Under the pieces are notes generated by a model that ran no database searches, was not told the DNA's origin, and saw nothing but the letters and a program-made list of their open reading frames with translations. Position numbers and translations under genes: made by a program. 35,794 nt of DNA from JANXXV01 sp038230275 (lineage in GTDB: Bacteria > Acidobacteriota > Terriglobia > Bryobacterales > Bryobacteraceae), in assembly GCA_038230275.1 (NCBI GenBank), contig JBBRNO010000058.1:1-35794 (forward strand), read 5' to 3'. Each line of letters opens with the position of its first letter. Position 1 is the stretch's first letter. Shown here piece by piece: positions 7,454 through 16,600 of the stretch.

Positions 7454-8425
7454 TTACCTGTAGTGCGAGATCACGCTCCGCGCTGTACGCGCCATCAATG
7501 CCGCGCGCTGATCCGCCGGTTCCCGCGAGTCGCCGATAAACACCACAATAGCCACCTTTCCACCGTCGGGAGCCGTCAGAACTCCCACATCGTTAGTAGC
7601 TGCGGCCAGGCCCTTCCACGTCCCGCTGGTCCCGGTCTTGTGTGCAAGAATCCAGCCACCAGAGACACCCGCCTTCAGCCGGTCCAGACCGGTCATCGTC
7701 CCCGTCATCACTTTCAGCAAGTAGTCGCAAGATGATCGCGATAGCAACTTCCCTTCCGACAGAGAAACCAGCAGCGCGGCCATCCCTCGCGGTGTGGCGG
7801 TGTCTCGTATATCGGTCTGATATTTCCGGTACGCCGCAGCTTTTCGGGCTTCGGGCACTGCGGCAAGCGCCGCGTCCAGCAATGCCGGATCCACAAACTC
7901 CGGGCGCCATTCCAATCCGGAGATCTCTGTCTGCAAGTGCTTTTCATCGCGGTCCAAGCGAACCCCGGTAACGGACTTCCGGTCCAGAAAGCCCTGCACC
8001 GCTTTCGGACCTCCCAACTTCTCAACCAGGATGTCGGCAGCCGCACTGTCGCTATCCACAATGCCCCGCCGCACCAAATCGTCGATAGTGGTCGAATAGC
8101 CCTTATCGGATACCAGCTTCGCAATCGGCTGCACGGAAAGGCTGAGATCTTTCTTGTGGATTATCACCCGATCGTCCAGCCGCATCTGTCCGTGGTCCAC
8201 AGCGTCCATCACCGCCATGCCCACAATCATTTTCATTACGCTTTGGATGGAAAACCGCTGATCCCCGTTCGTGCAGACCACGCCCGAATGGTCTTGCGCG
8301 CAAATGCCGACACGTCCGTCGAATCCGGCGGTTGCGCGAGCGAACTCAGTCTTCAAACCTTCCTTGTCCAGAGTTCCGGCGCAAAGCAAACCGGCCAGTA
8401 GGAAAACAGAGAAACGAAGAATCAT
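7454..8425 (-). CDS. Class A beta-lactamase-like serine hydrolase
   Basis: The 323-residue protein starts with a Sec-type signal peptide (FSVFLLAGLLCAG). It carries the class A set: nucleophile box S62-V-M-K65, S125-D-S127 in place of SDN, an omega-loop glutamate in RDEKHLQ (E161, with Gln165 where Asn is usual), and K263-T-G-T266. The SDS and Gln variants and the extra length recall the A2 (PER/CfxA-like) group. A periplasmic beta-lactamase or related penicillin-recognising hydrolase is likely; real resistance activity cannot be read from the sequence. The ATG lies 5 nt after the MFS gene stop, with AAGG directly abutting the ATG, so translation may depend on the upstream gene. Confidence 0.85.
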   Translation of the reverse strand: MILRFSVFLLAGLLCAGTLDKEGLKTEFARATAGFDGRVGICAQDHSGVVCTNGDQRFSIQSVMKMIVGMAVMDAVDHGQMRLDDRVIIHKKDLSLSVQPIAKLVSDKGYSTTIDDLVRRGIVDSDSAAADILVEKLGGPKAVQGFLDRKSVTGVRLDRDEKHLQTEISGLEWRPEFVDPALLDAALAAVPEARKAAAYRKYQTDIRDTATPRGMAALLVSLSEGKLLSRSSCDYLLKVMTGTMTGLDRLKAGVSGGWILAHKTGTSGTWKGLAAATNDVGVLTAPDGGKVAIVVFIGDSREPADQRAALMARTARSVISHYR

Positions 8426-8430
8426 CCTTA

Positions 8431-9663
8431 CTAGTCTAGAGCCACCTCTGCGGCACCGCCGGTTCGAATCTTGGCGCTACTGCGGAAGAAGAAAGTGATC
8501 AGCAATAGAATGACAAACGCGCTCAGCGCCGAACTCATCCAGAAACCATTCCAGTTTCGCGTGACCGTCGTGCCGACGGTAGTGGTGAAGTAATCCACCG
8601 CACCACCCGAAAGCAGCGAACCAATGAACATGCCGACGCCGTAAGTCAGAAAGGTAATCAACCCTTGCGCCGTGCCACGCAAATGCGCGGGGGCTTCCTG
8701 GTCCGTGTAGAGTTGTCCGGTCATAAAGAAAAAGTCGTAGCAGATGCCGTGCAGCAGAATCGCCACATAGAACATCCACATCCCTGCGCCTGGGTTCCCG
8801 TAAGCCAGCAGGCCGTAGCGAACCGACCATGCCAGCAAGCCGAGCATCAAGATCACCTTCACGCTGGCCCGCCGGAAGATCATTGGCATCAACAGCATCA
8901 TTACTACTTCCGATGCTTGTCCCAGCGTCATCTTGCCCGCCGCATTCTCCACCCCCGCTTCGTTCAGGAACGCGTTGGTGAACGCGAAATAGAAGGTCAA
9001 CGGAATGCACGCCAGCACCGACGCGACAACGAAAACCAGAAACGACGGCCGCTTCAACATCGCCAGCGCATCCAGCCCAAGCAGGCTGCTAACCGTAACC
9101 GGTTGTCCCCTGCCGGCGGGAGGCGTGTGCGGCAGCGTCAAACTATAAATCGCCATCACTACGGACGCGCCGGCAGCCAGTAGAAACGGCGTCGCCGACG
9201 TTTCAATACCCAGGCGCCCAATGGTCTGGCCGATAGCGATCCAACCAATTGTGGCGAAAACGCGGATCAATGGAAACTCACTGCCGCTGTTCTTCACCTG
9301 CCGCAGCGTCAGCGAATTCGTAAGCGAGATGGTGGGGAAATAACAAAGGCAATAGAGCAACAGCAGAGCGTAGACGGCCCCAAAGCTGGTGGCCCGCGAC
9401 ACCATATAGAGGAAGACGGCGCCAATCAGGTGCAGCGCGGCCAGAACTTTTTCAGTGGCGAAGAAACGGTCGGCGATCAGCCCCACGAAAAATGGAGAGA
9501 TCATGCAAGCAAGCGCGGTGGTGCCAAACACCGCGCCCGCTTCCGTACCGGAAAACTTCAGCGTCGCCGTGAGATACGTTCCCAGGGTGACGTACCATGC
9601 GCCCCAAATCACGTAGTTCAGAAACATCATCACGCTGAGACGCGCATTCAGGAGCTTGGACAT
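8431..9663 (-). CDS. MFS transporter, nucleoside:H+ symporter (NupG/XapB-like) type
   Basis: The 410-residue protein has about 12 hydrophobic helices. The start MMFLNYVIWGAWYVTLGTYL and the segment GLIADRFFATEKVLAALHLIGAVFLY match the nucleoside proton symporter branch of the major facilitator superfamily. The central loop (LPHTPPAGRGQPVTVSS) separates the two six-helix halves. The predicted role is uptake of nucleosides or a related polar metabolite across the inner membrane; this branch in acidobacteria and planctomycetes is little characterised, so the substrate is open. It sits 39 nt downstream of the bicupin gene and 5 nt upstream of the beta-lactamase-like gene, as part of a run of same-strand genes. 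Confidence 0.85.
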   Translation of the reverse strand: MSKLLNARLSVMMFLNYVIWGAWYVTLGTYLTATLKFSGTEAGAVFGTTALACMISPFFVGLIADRFFATEKVLAALHLIGAVFLYMVSRATSFGAVYALLLLYCLCYFPTISLTNSLTLRQVKNSGSEFPLIRVFATIGWIAIGQTIGRLGIETSATPFLLAAGASVVMAIYSLTLPHTPPAGRGQPVTVSSLLGLDALAMLKRPSFLVFVVASVLACIPLTFYFAFTNAFLNEAGVENAAGKMTLGQASEVVMMLLMPMIFRRASVKVILMLGLLAWSVRYGLLAYGNPGAGMWMFYVAILLHGICYDFFFMTGQLYTDQEAPAHLRGTAQGLITFLTYGVGMFIGSLLSGGAVDYFTTTVGTTVTRNWNGFWMSSALSAFVILLLITFFFRSSAKIRTGGAAEVALD

Positions 9664-9702
9664 TACTAGCAGTGTAGACGATGGCTATCGCCTTCCGCTT
9701 TT

Positions 9703-10674
9703 TTACTTCCCGCCGTTCGAATCCGTCTTTACCTCAAACATGTGTCCAATTTCTTGATAGCCATTCATCGCCAGCCGGCAAGCCGGTCCGTCGCCGCCAA
9801 AACGCGGACGATGCCACGTCATCTTCGGCGCATAAACGATGTCGCCCTGATCGGCCAAGATCATCCCCGCGCCTTCCAACTTGTACTCCATCTTGCCCAG
9901 CAAGATGAACCAAAACTCAGCGCATTCCTCGTGGAAATGGCCTTTATTCGACTCGACAACCGGGGGCTGCTTGCTGGCATCGCCAAGAATGATGTTCGAC
10001 ACCGCGCGATCGTCCGCGATAAACCGGCGCTGCTTTTCCGTTCCGTCTACAACCGCGGCGAAATCGATGAACGGTTTGTTGCCGCCCTCGTACTTGCCCT
10101 TCCCGGCCACGGTGGTCTTGATAAATTCAAAGCCGTCCAACATCGGCGGTTTATCTTCAGCCGGGTACATCGTCTTCGCGTTTGCGATGTTCACTTCAAA
10201 CCGCAACGACGGTTGGTCGCCCACGGTTTCCATGCTATAAACGGTGCGGTAGGGCACCTGAACCAGAAAGCCCTTCTTGGCCACGAATGGTTCCTGCCCA
10301 TCGATGGTGAAGCGGATTTGCCCGTCCTGCACCACCCACCATTCGCGCGTATCCGGATGCAACCGGCGCGGCGTCTTTTCGCCCGGCGCCATCTGTATGT
10401 ACTCGCCGCGCAGGTAATCGTCGCTTACCACCGTCTGGCGCCAACTGGCCTGTCCCTTGTGGTCGGCCAGCAACTGGGCCAGCTTCCAGTGGGGCTTGTT
10501 CGGCGCGCTCCATCCGGTCGGTTTCACCGACTTCGGCGCCCACACCACCGCCGGCGGTGGTTGATTCCCACGCCCCCCGGGACGGGCGGGCTGGGCATCT
10601 TGCGACCACACTCCTGTCAAAAAAAGACTCGACGCCGCTGCGGCAAGCAACGTGGTTTTGAGAATTGGCTTCAT
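9703..10674 (-). CDS. Secreted bicupin-fold protein
   Basis: The protein has 323 residues from the ATG at 10674, which has AAGGAAGG about 8 nt upstream. A longer frame from 10731 adds 19 residues that would hide the signal peptide, so it was not used. The N-terminus (ILKTTLLAAAASSLFLTGVWSQ) is a Sec signal peptide. Two cupin modules follow. The first runs around EYIQMAPGEKTPRRLHPDTREWWVVQDGQIRFTI. The second runs around GHFHEECAEFWFILLGKMEYKLEG, with metal-ligand candidates H-x-H-E and a later His in MTWHRPRFGGDG. A periplasmic metal-binding enzyme or sugar-binding role is possible. It heads the minus-strand series that includes transporter and dehydrogenase genes, which suggests catabolism of an imported compound. 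Confidence 0.75.
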   Translation of the reverse strand: MKPILKTTLLAAAASSLFLTGVWSQDAQPARPGGRGNQPPPAVVWAPKSVKPTGWSAPNKPHWKLAQLLADHKGQASWRQTVVSDDYLRGEYIQMAPGEKTPRRLHPDTREWWVVQDGQIRFTIDGQEPFVAKKGFLVQVPYRTVYSMETVGDQPSLRFEVNIANAKTMYPAEDKPPMLDGFEFIKTTVAGKGKYEGGNKPFIDFAAVVDGTEKQRRFIADDRAVSNIILGDASKQPPVVESNKGHFHEECAEFWFILLGKMEYKLEGAGMILADQGDIVYAPKMTWHRPRFGGDGPACRLAMNGYQEIGHMFEVKTDSNGGK

Positions 10675-10791
10675 GGTAAATTGACCTTCCTTATAGGTAA
10701 TGCGATCCGGTGGGAACCCCCGCCCATCCACCGCGCCTGAAGCATATCACCGGCCTTCCTCCAAAGTAAACTTCGTGCGCACTTCACGAAA

Positions 10792-11955
10792 TCAACGTAG
10801 TGCAGCTAGCATCGCAGCCAATTCGCGCAAGCCAATCGCCTCAGTATCCGCATTCACGCGATATCGCCCGGTCCCGGAGTTGACGACGAACCTCCTGGCC
10901 GGCTTGAGGTCTTGGCAAGCGATGAAGAACCCTTTCTCCGGACGCGCCAAAAGTCCGCGTTTGATCTCGATGGCCCACAATCCGTGCTTGGGAATTTCCA
11001 GCAGCAGGTCCACTTCCGCGCCCACGGCCGTGCGGTAGAACAGAGGAACGGTTTGCATAGGGGCGGCCGCAATCAGGTTCTCGATGACAAAACCTTCCCA
11101 GCTTCCGCCTGAAACGGGATGGCCCAGCAGCCCCTCGAAGTCGCCAATATTCAACAGCGCATGGACAATCCCGCTGTCTCGAACATAGACCTTGGGAGAT
11201 TTAACCAGGCGTTTGCCGATGTTGGCCTGAAAAGGCTGCAATCGCCGCACCAGCATAAGATCCACCAGCAAATCCAGGTAGCGGGCAACCGTTTTCCCGT
11301 CCACTGCAAGTCCGCGAGCGAGCTGCGCCGCGTTGAATAGCCCACCCTGTACGTGCGCCAGCATCGTCCAGAACCGATGCAGCGTAGTCGCTGGAATACG
11401 CGGACCCAGCTGAGGGATGTCCCGTTCCAGATAGGTTCGGATGAAATCCTGCCGCCAAGTCAGACTGTGTCCGTCGTCAATGGCCAGGAAGCTTTCCGGA
11501 AACCCGCCGCGCACCCATAGCTGATTAGACTTGTCGAGCGGCGCCTCCAACACATCTAGCGGCGGCAGCTCAATGTAGGCGATTCTCCCGGCCAGCGTCT
11601 CAGATTGCTGCAGCAACTCGACCGATGCGGAACCAAGCAACAGGAAGCGGCCGGATTTTTTCCCACGCCGGCGGCCCTGGTCGATCAAACCGCGCAACGT
11701 GGCGAATAACTCCGGCGCGCGTTGCACTTCATCCAGGATTACAAGATCGTCTTCATGTTCCCTGAGATAGAAGGTCGCGTCACTAAGCTTTTCCCGGTCA
11801 GGCGGCGATTCCAGGTCCAGATAGACGCTCTTTCTCCCTTCCGCAATCGAGTGGGCGAGCGTTGTCTTGCCAACCTGGCGCGGCCCGAGCAGCGCCACGG
11901 CCGGCAGATGGCTAAGCCTGTCCTGAACCAGAGCTTCGATGCGTCGCCCAATCAT
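10792..11955 (-). CDS. AAA ATPase with DUF4143 domain
   Basis: The 387-residue protein has an N-terminal AAA_14 ATPase with Walker A GPRQVGKTT (residues 24-32), Walker B DDLVILDEVQ near residue 70 and a sensor-like LLLGSASVELL. A winged-helix linker comes next (GLAVDGKTVARYLDLLVDLMLVRRL). The C-terminal DUF4143 region has AEVDLLLEIPKHGLWAIEIKRG, which fits a PD-(D/E)xK nuclease-like fold (Asp...Glu-x-Lys). These proteins are widespread, often in accessory regions, and their function is not settled; links to defence or toxin-like action have been suggested. It stands alone, between the bicupin gene and a decayed insertion sequence. The ATG directly abuts AAGG. Confidence 0.88.
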   Translation of the reverse strand: MIGRRIEALVQDRLSHLPAVALLGPRQVGKTTLAHSIAEGRKSVYLDLESPPDREKLSDATFYLREHEDDLVILDEVQRAPELFATLRGLIDQGRRRGKKSGRFLLLGSASVELLQQSETLAGRIAYIELPPLDVLEAPLDKSNQLWVRGGFPESFLAIDDGHSLTWRQDFIRTYLERDIPQLGPRIPATTLHRFWTMLAHVQGGLFNAAQLARGLAVDGKTVARYLDLLVDLMLVRRLQPFQANIGKRLVKSPKVYVRDSGIVHALLNIGDFEGLLGHPVSGGSWEGFVIENLIAAAPMQTVPLFYRTAVGAEVDLLLEIPKHGLWAIEIKRGLLARPEKGFFIACQDLKPARRFVVNSGTGRYRVNADTEAIGLRELAAMLAALR

Positions 11956-12139
11956 CCTTGCAATTATGGCACGCTATACCAGATTTGCAATGTTGCTTAT
12001 TTCCAGCGATTCCTTATTGTCAGAGTAGCACCAGCTTCCGCTCGTTTATTTGCAGCAGTTTCCATTCCTTCTTCCGCTTGCGGCATTCTTGCAAAGTTTC
12101 AGGGTGCTTGACTTTGCCATAGTTCTGACACCGTTATAC

Positions 12140-12488
12140 ATGTCAGATCAAAAAGCTCTCGGATCCCGACCTGGAACGCCGCGCCAAACTTGTCCGCGGC
12201 CTCGGCTCTCTGCGCGAAATGCTACCTGGCTCCTATGTCGAACGGAAGCGCTCCTACGGCCAACCCAAATGCCGTTGCGCCGACGGCAATAGCCTTCGTT
12301 TGCAAAACCAGCTCTCGGTGCTAGTCGACGGCAAACCAAGAGCTTTCAACATTCCAGCCGTACTCGTCGATCAAGTACGAGAGAAAGCGGAGATGCGCCT
12401 TCGCTTTGATGAGGCTGCCACTTCCATCTGCAGTATTAATCTCAAACGCTTGCTCAGCGAAAAAGCCGGCGCCAAGGTACGCCGCTAA
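12140..12488 (+). pseudogene. DUF6788-type ORF of a decayed insertion sequence
   Basis: The segment LVRGLGSLREMLPGSYVERK followed by CGQPKCRCADG-like residues (here SYGQPKCRCADGNSLR) matches my memory of the small DUF6788 protein that precedes certain DDE transposases. The matching frame is open from about 12132 to the TAA at 12486 but has no start codon until the internal ATG at 12219. An ATG at 12140 (MSDQ) would join it if one A were removed from the A5 run at 12150-12154, so a one-base insertion has probably broken the gene. It sits immediately before the transposase remnant. Confidence 0.6.
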
Positions 12489-13309
12489 CTTGCCCCGGCA
12501 CCGGATTGAAACCTATCTCGATAAGGTGTTCGGCTTCTCTTCGTTGGTAAGCGCTCCGCCCGAAGGCCGCCAGTTTCAGCAGCACTCATGTAAAAAGTGT
12601 TCGACGCCGTTTTCCTCAGCGCGGCGATGCAGATTCCCAGCTTTCTTCAGATTGAGGCTGCTTGCCGCGACGGCGCATCGGCCAAACGTATCGCCGATCA
12701 CTGACGATACGCTCGGCTACGCACTTCAAAGGCAAGCACCGGAACCCGTGTTTTCCCTTGGCTGCCAAATCGCCCCCGTCAAGAACGAAACGGAGTGCTG
12801 CGCTCAGGCTGGTCCAGAGGGCTAGTAGTCGGCGCGGTGGATGGCATTGAAATCTGCAGTTCGTTCGCCCGCTGCTGTGACGACTGTATGGAGCGAAAGG
12901 TGGAACAAAAGGTGGGCGGCCAGTTGCGGACTGACATTCAGTACTATCACCGCGTCGTCGCCGTCGTTCTAGTCAGTTCGTCTTTCCCTATTCCTATGGG
13001 TATTCGGTTTCAAAAAGCCGGAGAAGGGGAAGTGCCTTGCGAACTGGCGCTGCTTAAGGATCTGGTTAGCCAGTTGGGTCCGCGCTTCCTGGAAGTGCTG
13101 GTAGGCGATGCTTTGTACCTTCAGGCTCCTTTCGTCAAATACGTGGAAGATTACTGATCATGATTCGGATGCTGGCGTATACGCTTTCTCTGGTTTTCTA
13201 TCACCGGCAGATCCGAAGTCATGCCATCAAAAAATGGGAGACCTTTCCTGTGTTCGCCCTCCGTCTTGTCCAATGGTTTCTGGCTCCTTCCACCAACACC
13301 AGTTGATCG
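12489..13309 (+). pseudogene. Degenerate DDE transposase (IS4-like fold)
   Basis: Pieces of one transposase are spread over three frames. An N-terminal part runs VFDAVFLSAAMQIPSFLQIEA. A shift follows to TDDTLGYALQRQAPEP, then another to GLVVGAVDGIEICSSF (first catalytic Asp). The segment YYHRVVAVVL leads on to VLVGDALYLQAPFVKYVEDY (second catalytic Asp). After a stop near 13155 the frame jumps to the C-terminal MIRMLAYTLSLVFYHRQIRSH, ending at a TGA at 13307-13309. The stretch that should hold the catalytic Glu between the last two pieces is missing, so an internal deletion adds to the frameshifts. The element cannot be active. No terminal inverted repeats or target duplication could be found by eye. 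Confidence 0.7.
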
Positions 13310-13646
13310 CTCAACCTGACAGGCCGCGATATGTCGATCCCTTTTCACGGTTCTTCGTTGACGCCGCCGCTGCCCTATCTTCCATAACCCCAAAATCAGC
13401 ACAAACCGGCCCTGTTCGTCAATAGTTTCCGCCTCGCCTAACCCTTTCGAAATCCCGGAGGCTGCCTCTTTATCGAAACTCCTTCAGAGTCAGATCGCTG
13501 CCTCCCCGTGGGCGCCGGTTTAAGGAATCGCTGGCCTTGTGCACGAGCGTGTGATATGGTTTGTCGGAAAGTTATTATGTTTGGCGCGCTGGATTCGCGG
13601 AATGGCGCTCCACCGGCAAACCTCAAAACAAGGTAGGGAGTTTTTT
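13310..13646 (+). other. Intergenic leader of the first receptor gene
   Basis: I see no gene in these 337 bases. The left part may be the end of the decayed insertion sequence. The right part precedes the receptor gene and ends with GGTAGGGAG (13632-13640), a Shine-Dalgarno site for the ATG at 13647. A frame entering the receptor from 13539 is open but its residues do not look like a receptor N-terminus. No convincing promoter was found. Confidence 0.4.
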
Positions 13647-16600
13647 ATGAAATCGAGTAACGGATCCCGAATGTGGTCTCAAGTTGCATCGTTTGTATGG
13701 CTGCCAATCATCTGTCTCTGGTCTTTGTTGATCCTAAGCGCTCCGCCAGCCTTGGCGCAATCGTCTTCCACCGGGCGAGTATCGGGTCAGGTGGTTGACC
13801 GCCAGGGAGCGGTAATCGGCAGCGCCGAGGTAGTTTTGACGGACACCCTGATCAATACAAAGCAAACGACAAAAACCAACGAGGCGGGCCGCTACTTTTT
13901 CCTGAACGTAAACCCTGGCGTGTACGACCTTACCGTGAGTATGAGCGGTTTCTCGCAGGCTAAAATCTCAGGTCAATCCGTGGCCGTCGGCCTCGAGCTC
14001 ACACTCAACCCGACATTGGAGATCGGCTCGACGACTACCTCCGTGGAGGTGAAAGCCGGCGTGGGCGCCGAATTGCAGACGTCCAACTCGACGGTCGGTT
14101 CCACCATCTCCGGCGTGTCCATCATGAATCTTCCGAACCTCGGCCGTGACGCGAACGCCTTCTTTGTCCTGCAGCCGGCGGTCGCACCTGGAGGCCAAGT
14201 CGCCGGGGTGGTGCAAGACCAGAGCCAGTTTCAACTGGACGGCGGGAATAATAGCGACGACCAGGAGGGTGGACATGGGTACAACATCGCTCCGGGAAAT
14301 CTGGGGATCGGCGGCGGCGCATTGCCGACAGGCGTAATGCCGACTCCGGTTGAAACCATCGAGGAGTTCAAAGTGGGAATCTCGAACCAAGGCGCCGATT
14401 TCAATGGCGCTGCCGGCGCCCAGGTGCAGATGGTTTCCAAACGCGGGACCAATCAGTTCCACGGCGCTGGCTACGACCACTATTTCGCCGGCAACCTGGG
14501 CGCCAATACGTGGCAAGGCAACCACACACCTTCTCCGGGTTTGTCCTACACGCCTCTGCCCTCGACTCACCAGAACCGGTTTGGCGCATCGCTCGGCGGT
14601 CCGCTTACGCCGTCGTTTTGGGGCGGCAAGACTTATTTCTTTTTTAACTATGAAGGCCGCCGTTTCCCGAACGTCGGCACTATCAGCAGGCCGGTACCCA
14701 CGGAGTTGATGCGCGCCGGTGTGATTCAGGTGGCGAATAGTACGGGACAGATGATTCCGTACAACTTGAACGCAAATCCGGTGACTGTGAAGGGTGTCAC
14801 GTATCAACCGGCGCAGTGTCAGGGAGGCCCCTGTGATCCGCGCGGCATTGGCCTCAACCCGATCGTCTCGCAAATCTGGAACAAGTATATGCCGCTGCCC
14901 AACGATCCGAACGGAGGCGACCGGTTCAATACGCAGGGCTTCTATACCACGGTGCCGCTGCCGCAAACTTCCAACTTCCTGATGACGCGCATCGACCATG
15001 ACTTCGGCTCGAACTGGCGGCTGACGGCGGGCTACCGCTACTACAAGTTCACCCAGATGACGAACCGGCAGGTTGATATTGGAGGAATATTACCGGGCGA
15101 CACGTTCGGCGTGGCTTCGGCGAAGACTCCGAACCGCCAGACGCCATCGTACTTCGTCGCCGGACTTTCCGGCGTGATTACTCCACATCTGATCAACGAC
15201 TTTCATGCCAACTACCTGCGCAACGCGTGGGAATGGATTAGCGCCGGCGGCCCGGCACAACTGCCCGGATTGGGAGGCGCGGCACTGATCGGCGGCAGCG
15301 GCGGCAATCAGTTGATACCTGTCCAGGTAGACCGCGGCAGCGGCCTCGCGCGCTTCTGGAACGGTCACGACTCCGTTCTTCGCGACGACCTTAGCTACAT
15401 TAATGGCAACCATGTGTTCCAATTCGGCGGCCAGTATCAACGGAACCACATCACGCACCAGCGCAACGACAACGGAATTAACATTTACAACGCGACCGGC
15501 TATGAGATCGCCTCCGGGGGGGGCATCGCGACGCCGACGGCCTACATCCCGTCCTCCGTGCCAGCGAACCAGTTGGGCAACTGGAACTCTCTCTCCGCCA
15601 TAACGCTCGGGCTGGTGGCCCAATCGCAATTGATGTACGCCCGCAAAGGGGGCGAACTGCTTCCCGTCGGGAGCCCCATCTCTTCAGAGAGCGTTCTTCC
15701 CACCTACAACTTCTACTTCGGCGACACTTGGCGTATGAAGCCCACGCTGACCCTGTCATACGGCGTCAGCTACGAGATTCAAATGCCCGTCTATGAAGTG
15801 AACGGGAATCTGCCGATGTTAACCGACGCCAAGGGAAATTCCTTCACTGGGGAATCCTATTTGGAGCAGCGGAAACAGGCGGCGCTTTCAGGACAGGTCT
15901 ACAATCCGACCCTTGGGTTCGCAACCATCGGCAATGTGGTTGGTAAGCCGAAGTATCCCTACAATCCTGTCTATGGCGCAGTGGGGCCGAACGTTGCCTT
16001 GGCATGGAACCCGAAGTACACGGATGGCGTCCTCGGCAAGGTGCTCGGCGCGGGCAAGACCGTGCTCCGCGGCGGGTACAGCCGAAGGTACGGCCGGGTT
16101 AACGGAATCAACGTGATTCAGGTTCCGCTGCAGGGCATCGGTATCGGTCAGACGGTTCAATGCACGGGCGTAAGCCGGGCTGGACAGTGTCTGGGAATCG
16201 GTGGCGTCGACGTGGCGAACGCATTCCGTATCGGAGTGGACGGGCTGGTCGCTCCGCTTCCCACGGTATCGCAAAGCTTGCCGCAGCCGTTCCTTCCTGG
16301 CGTTGGCAGCAACGCTTCGGCGGCGACAGCCTGGTCTGACGATCCCAGCTTGAAACCCTCCCATATCGATCAGGTGAGCTTCACGCTCCAGCGCGAAATT
16401 ACCTCGAAGGTCAGGCTGGAACTCGGCTATATCGGAACGAGGAGCCGCGACGAACAACTGGCCTACAGCTTAGACTCGGTTCCCTACATGACGACGCTCG
16501 CGGGACAGCCGTTTTCGCAGGCGTTCGCGAACACCTATCGGGCATTGAGCTCGGGCCAGACGCCCGCGGCTCAGCCGTTCTTCGAGTCGGCGTTGGGTGG

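Noticed and set aside
12109..12142. TTGACT and TTATAC as a promoter for the DUF6788 ORF
   Set aside because: The spacer is about 20 nt, too long for a convincing sigma70 promoter, and the element is decayed.
13539..13646. 36-residue extension of the first receptor
   Set aside because: It would bury the signal peptide; the ATG at 13647 has a Shine-Dalgarno site.
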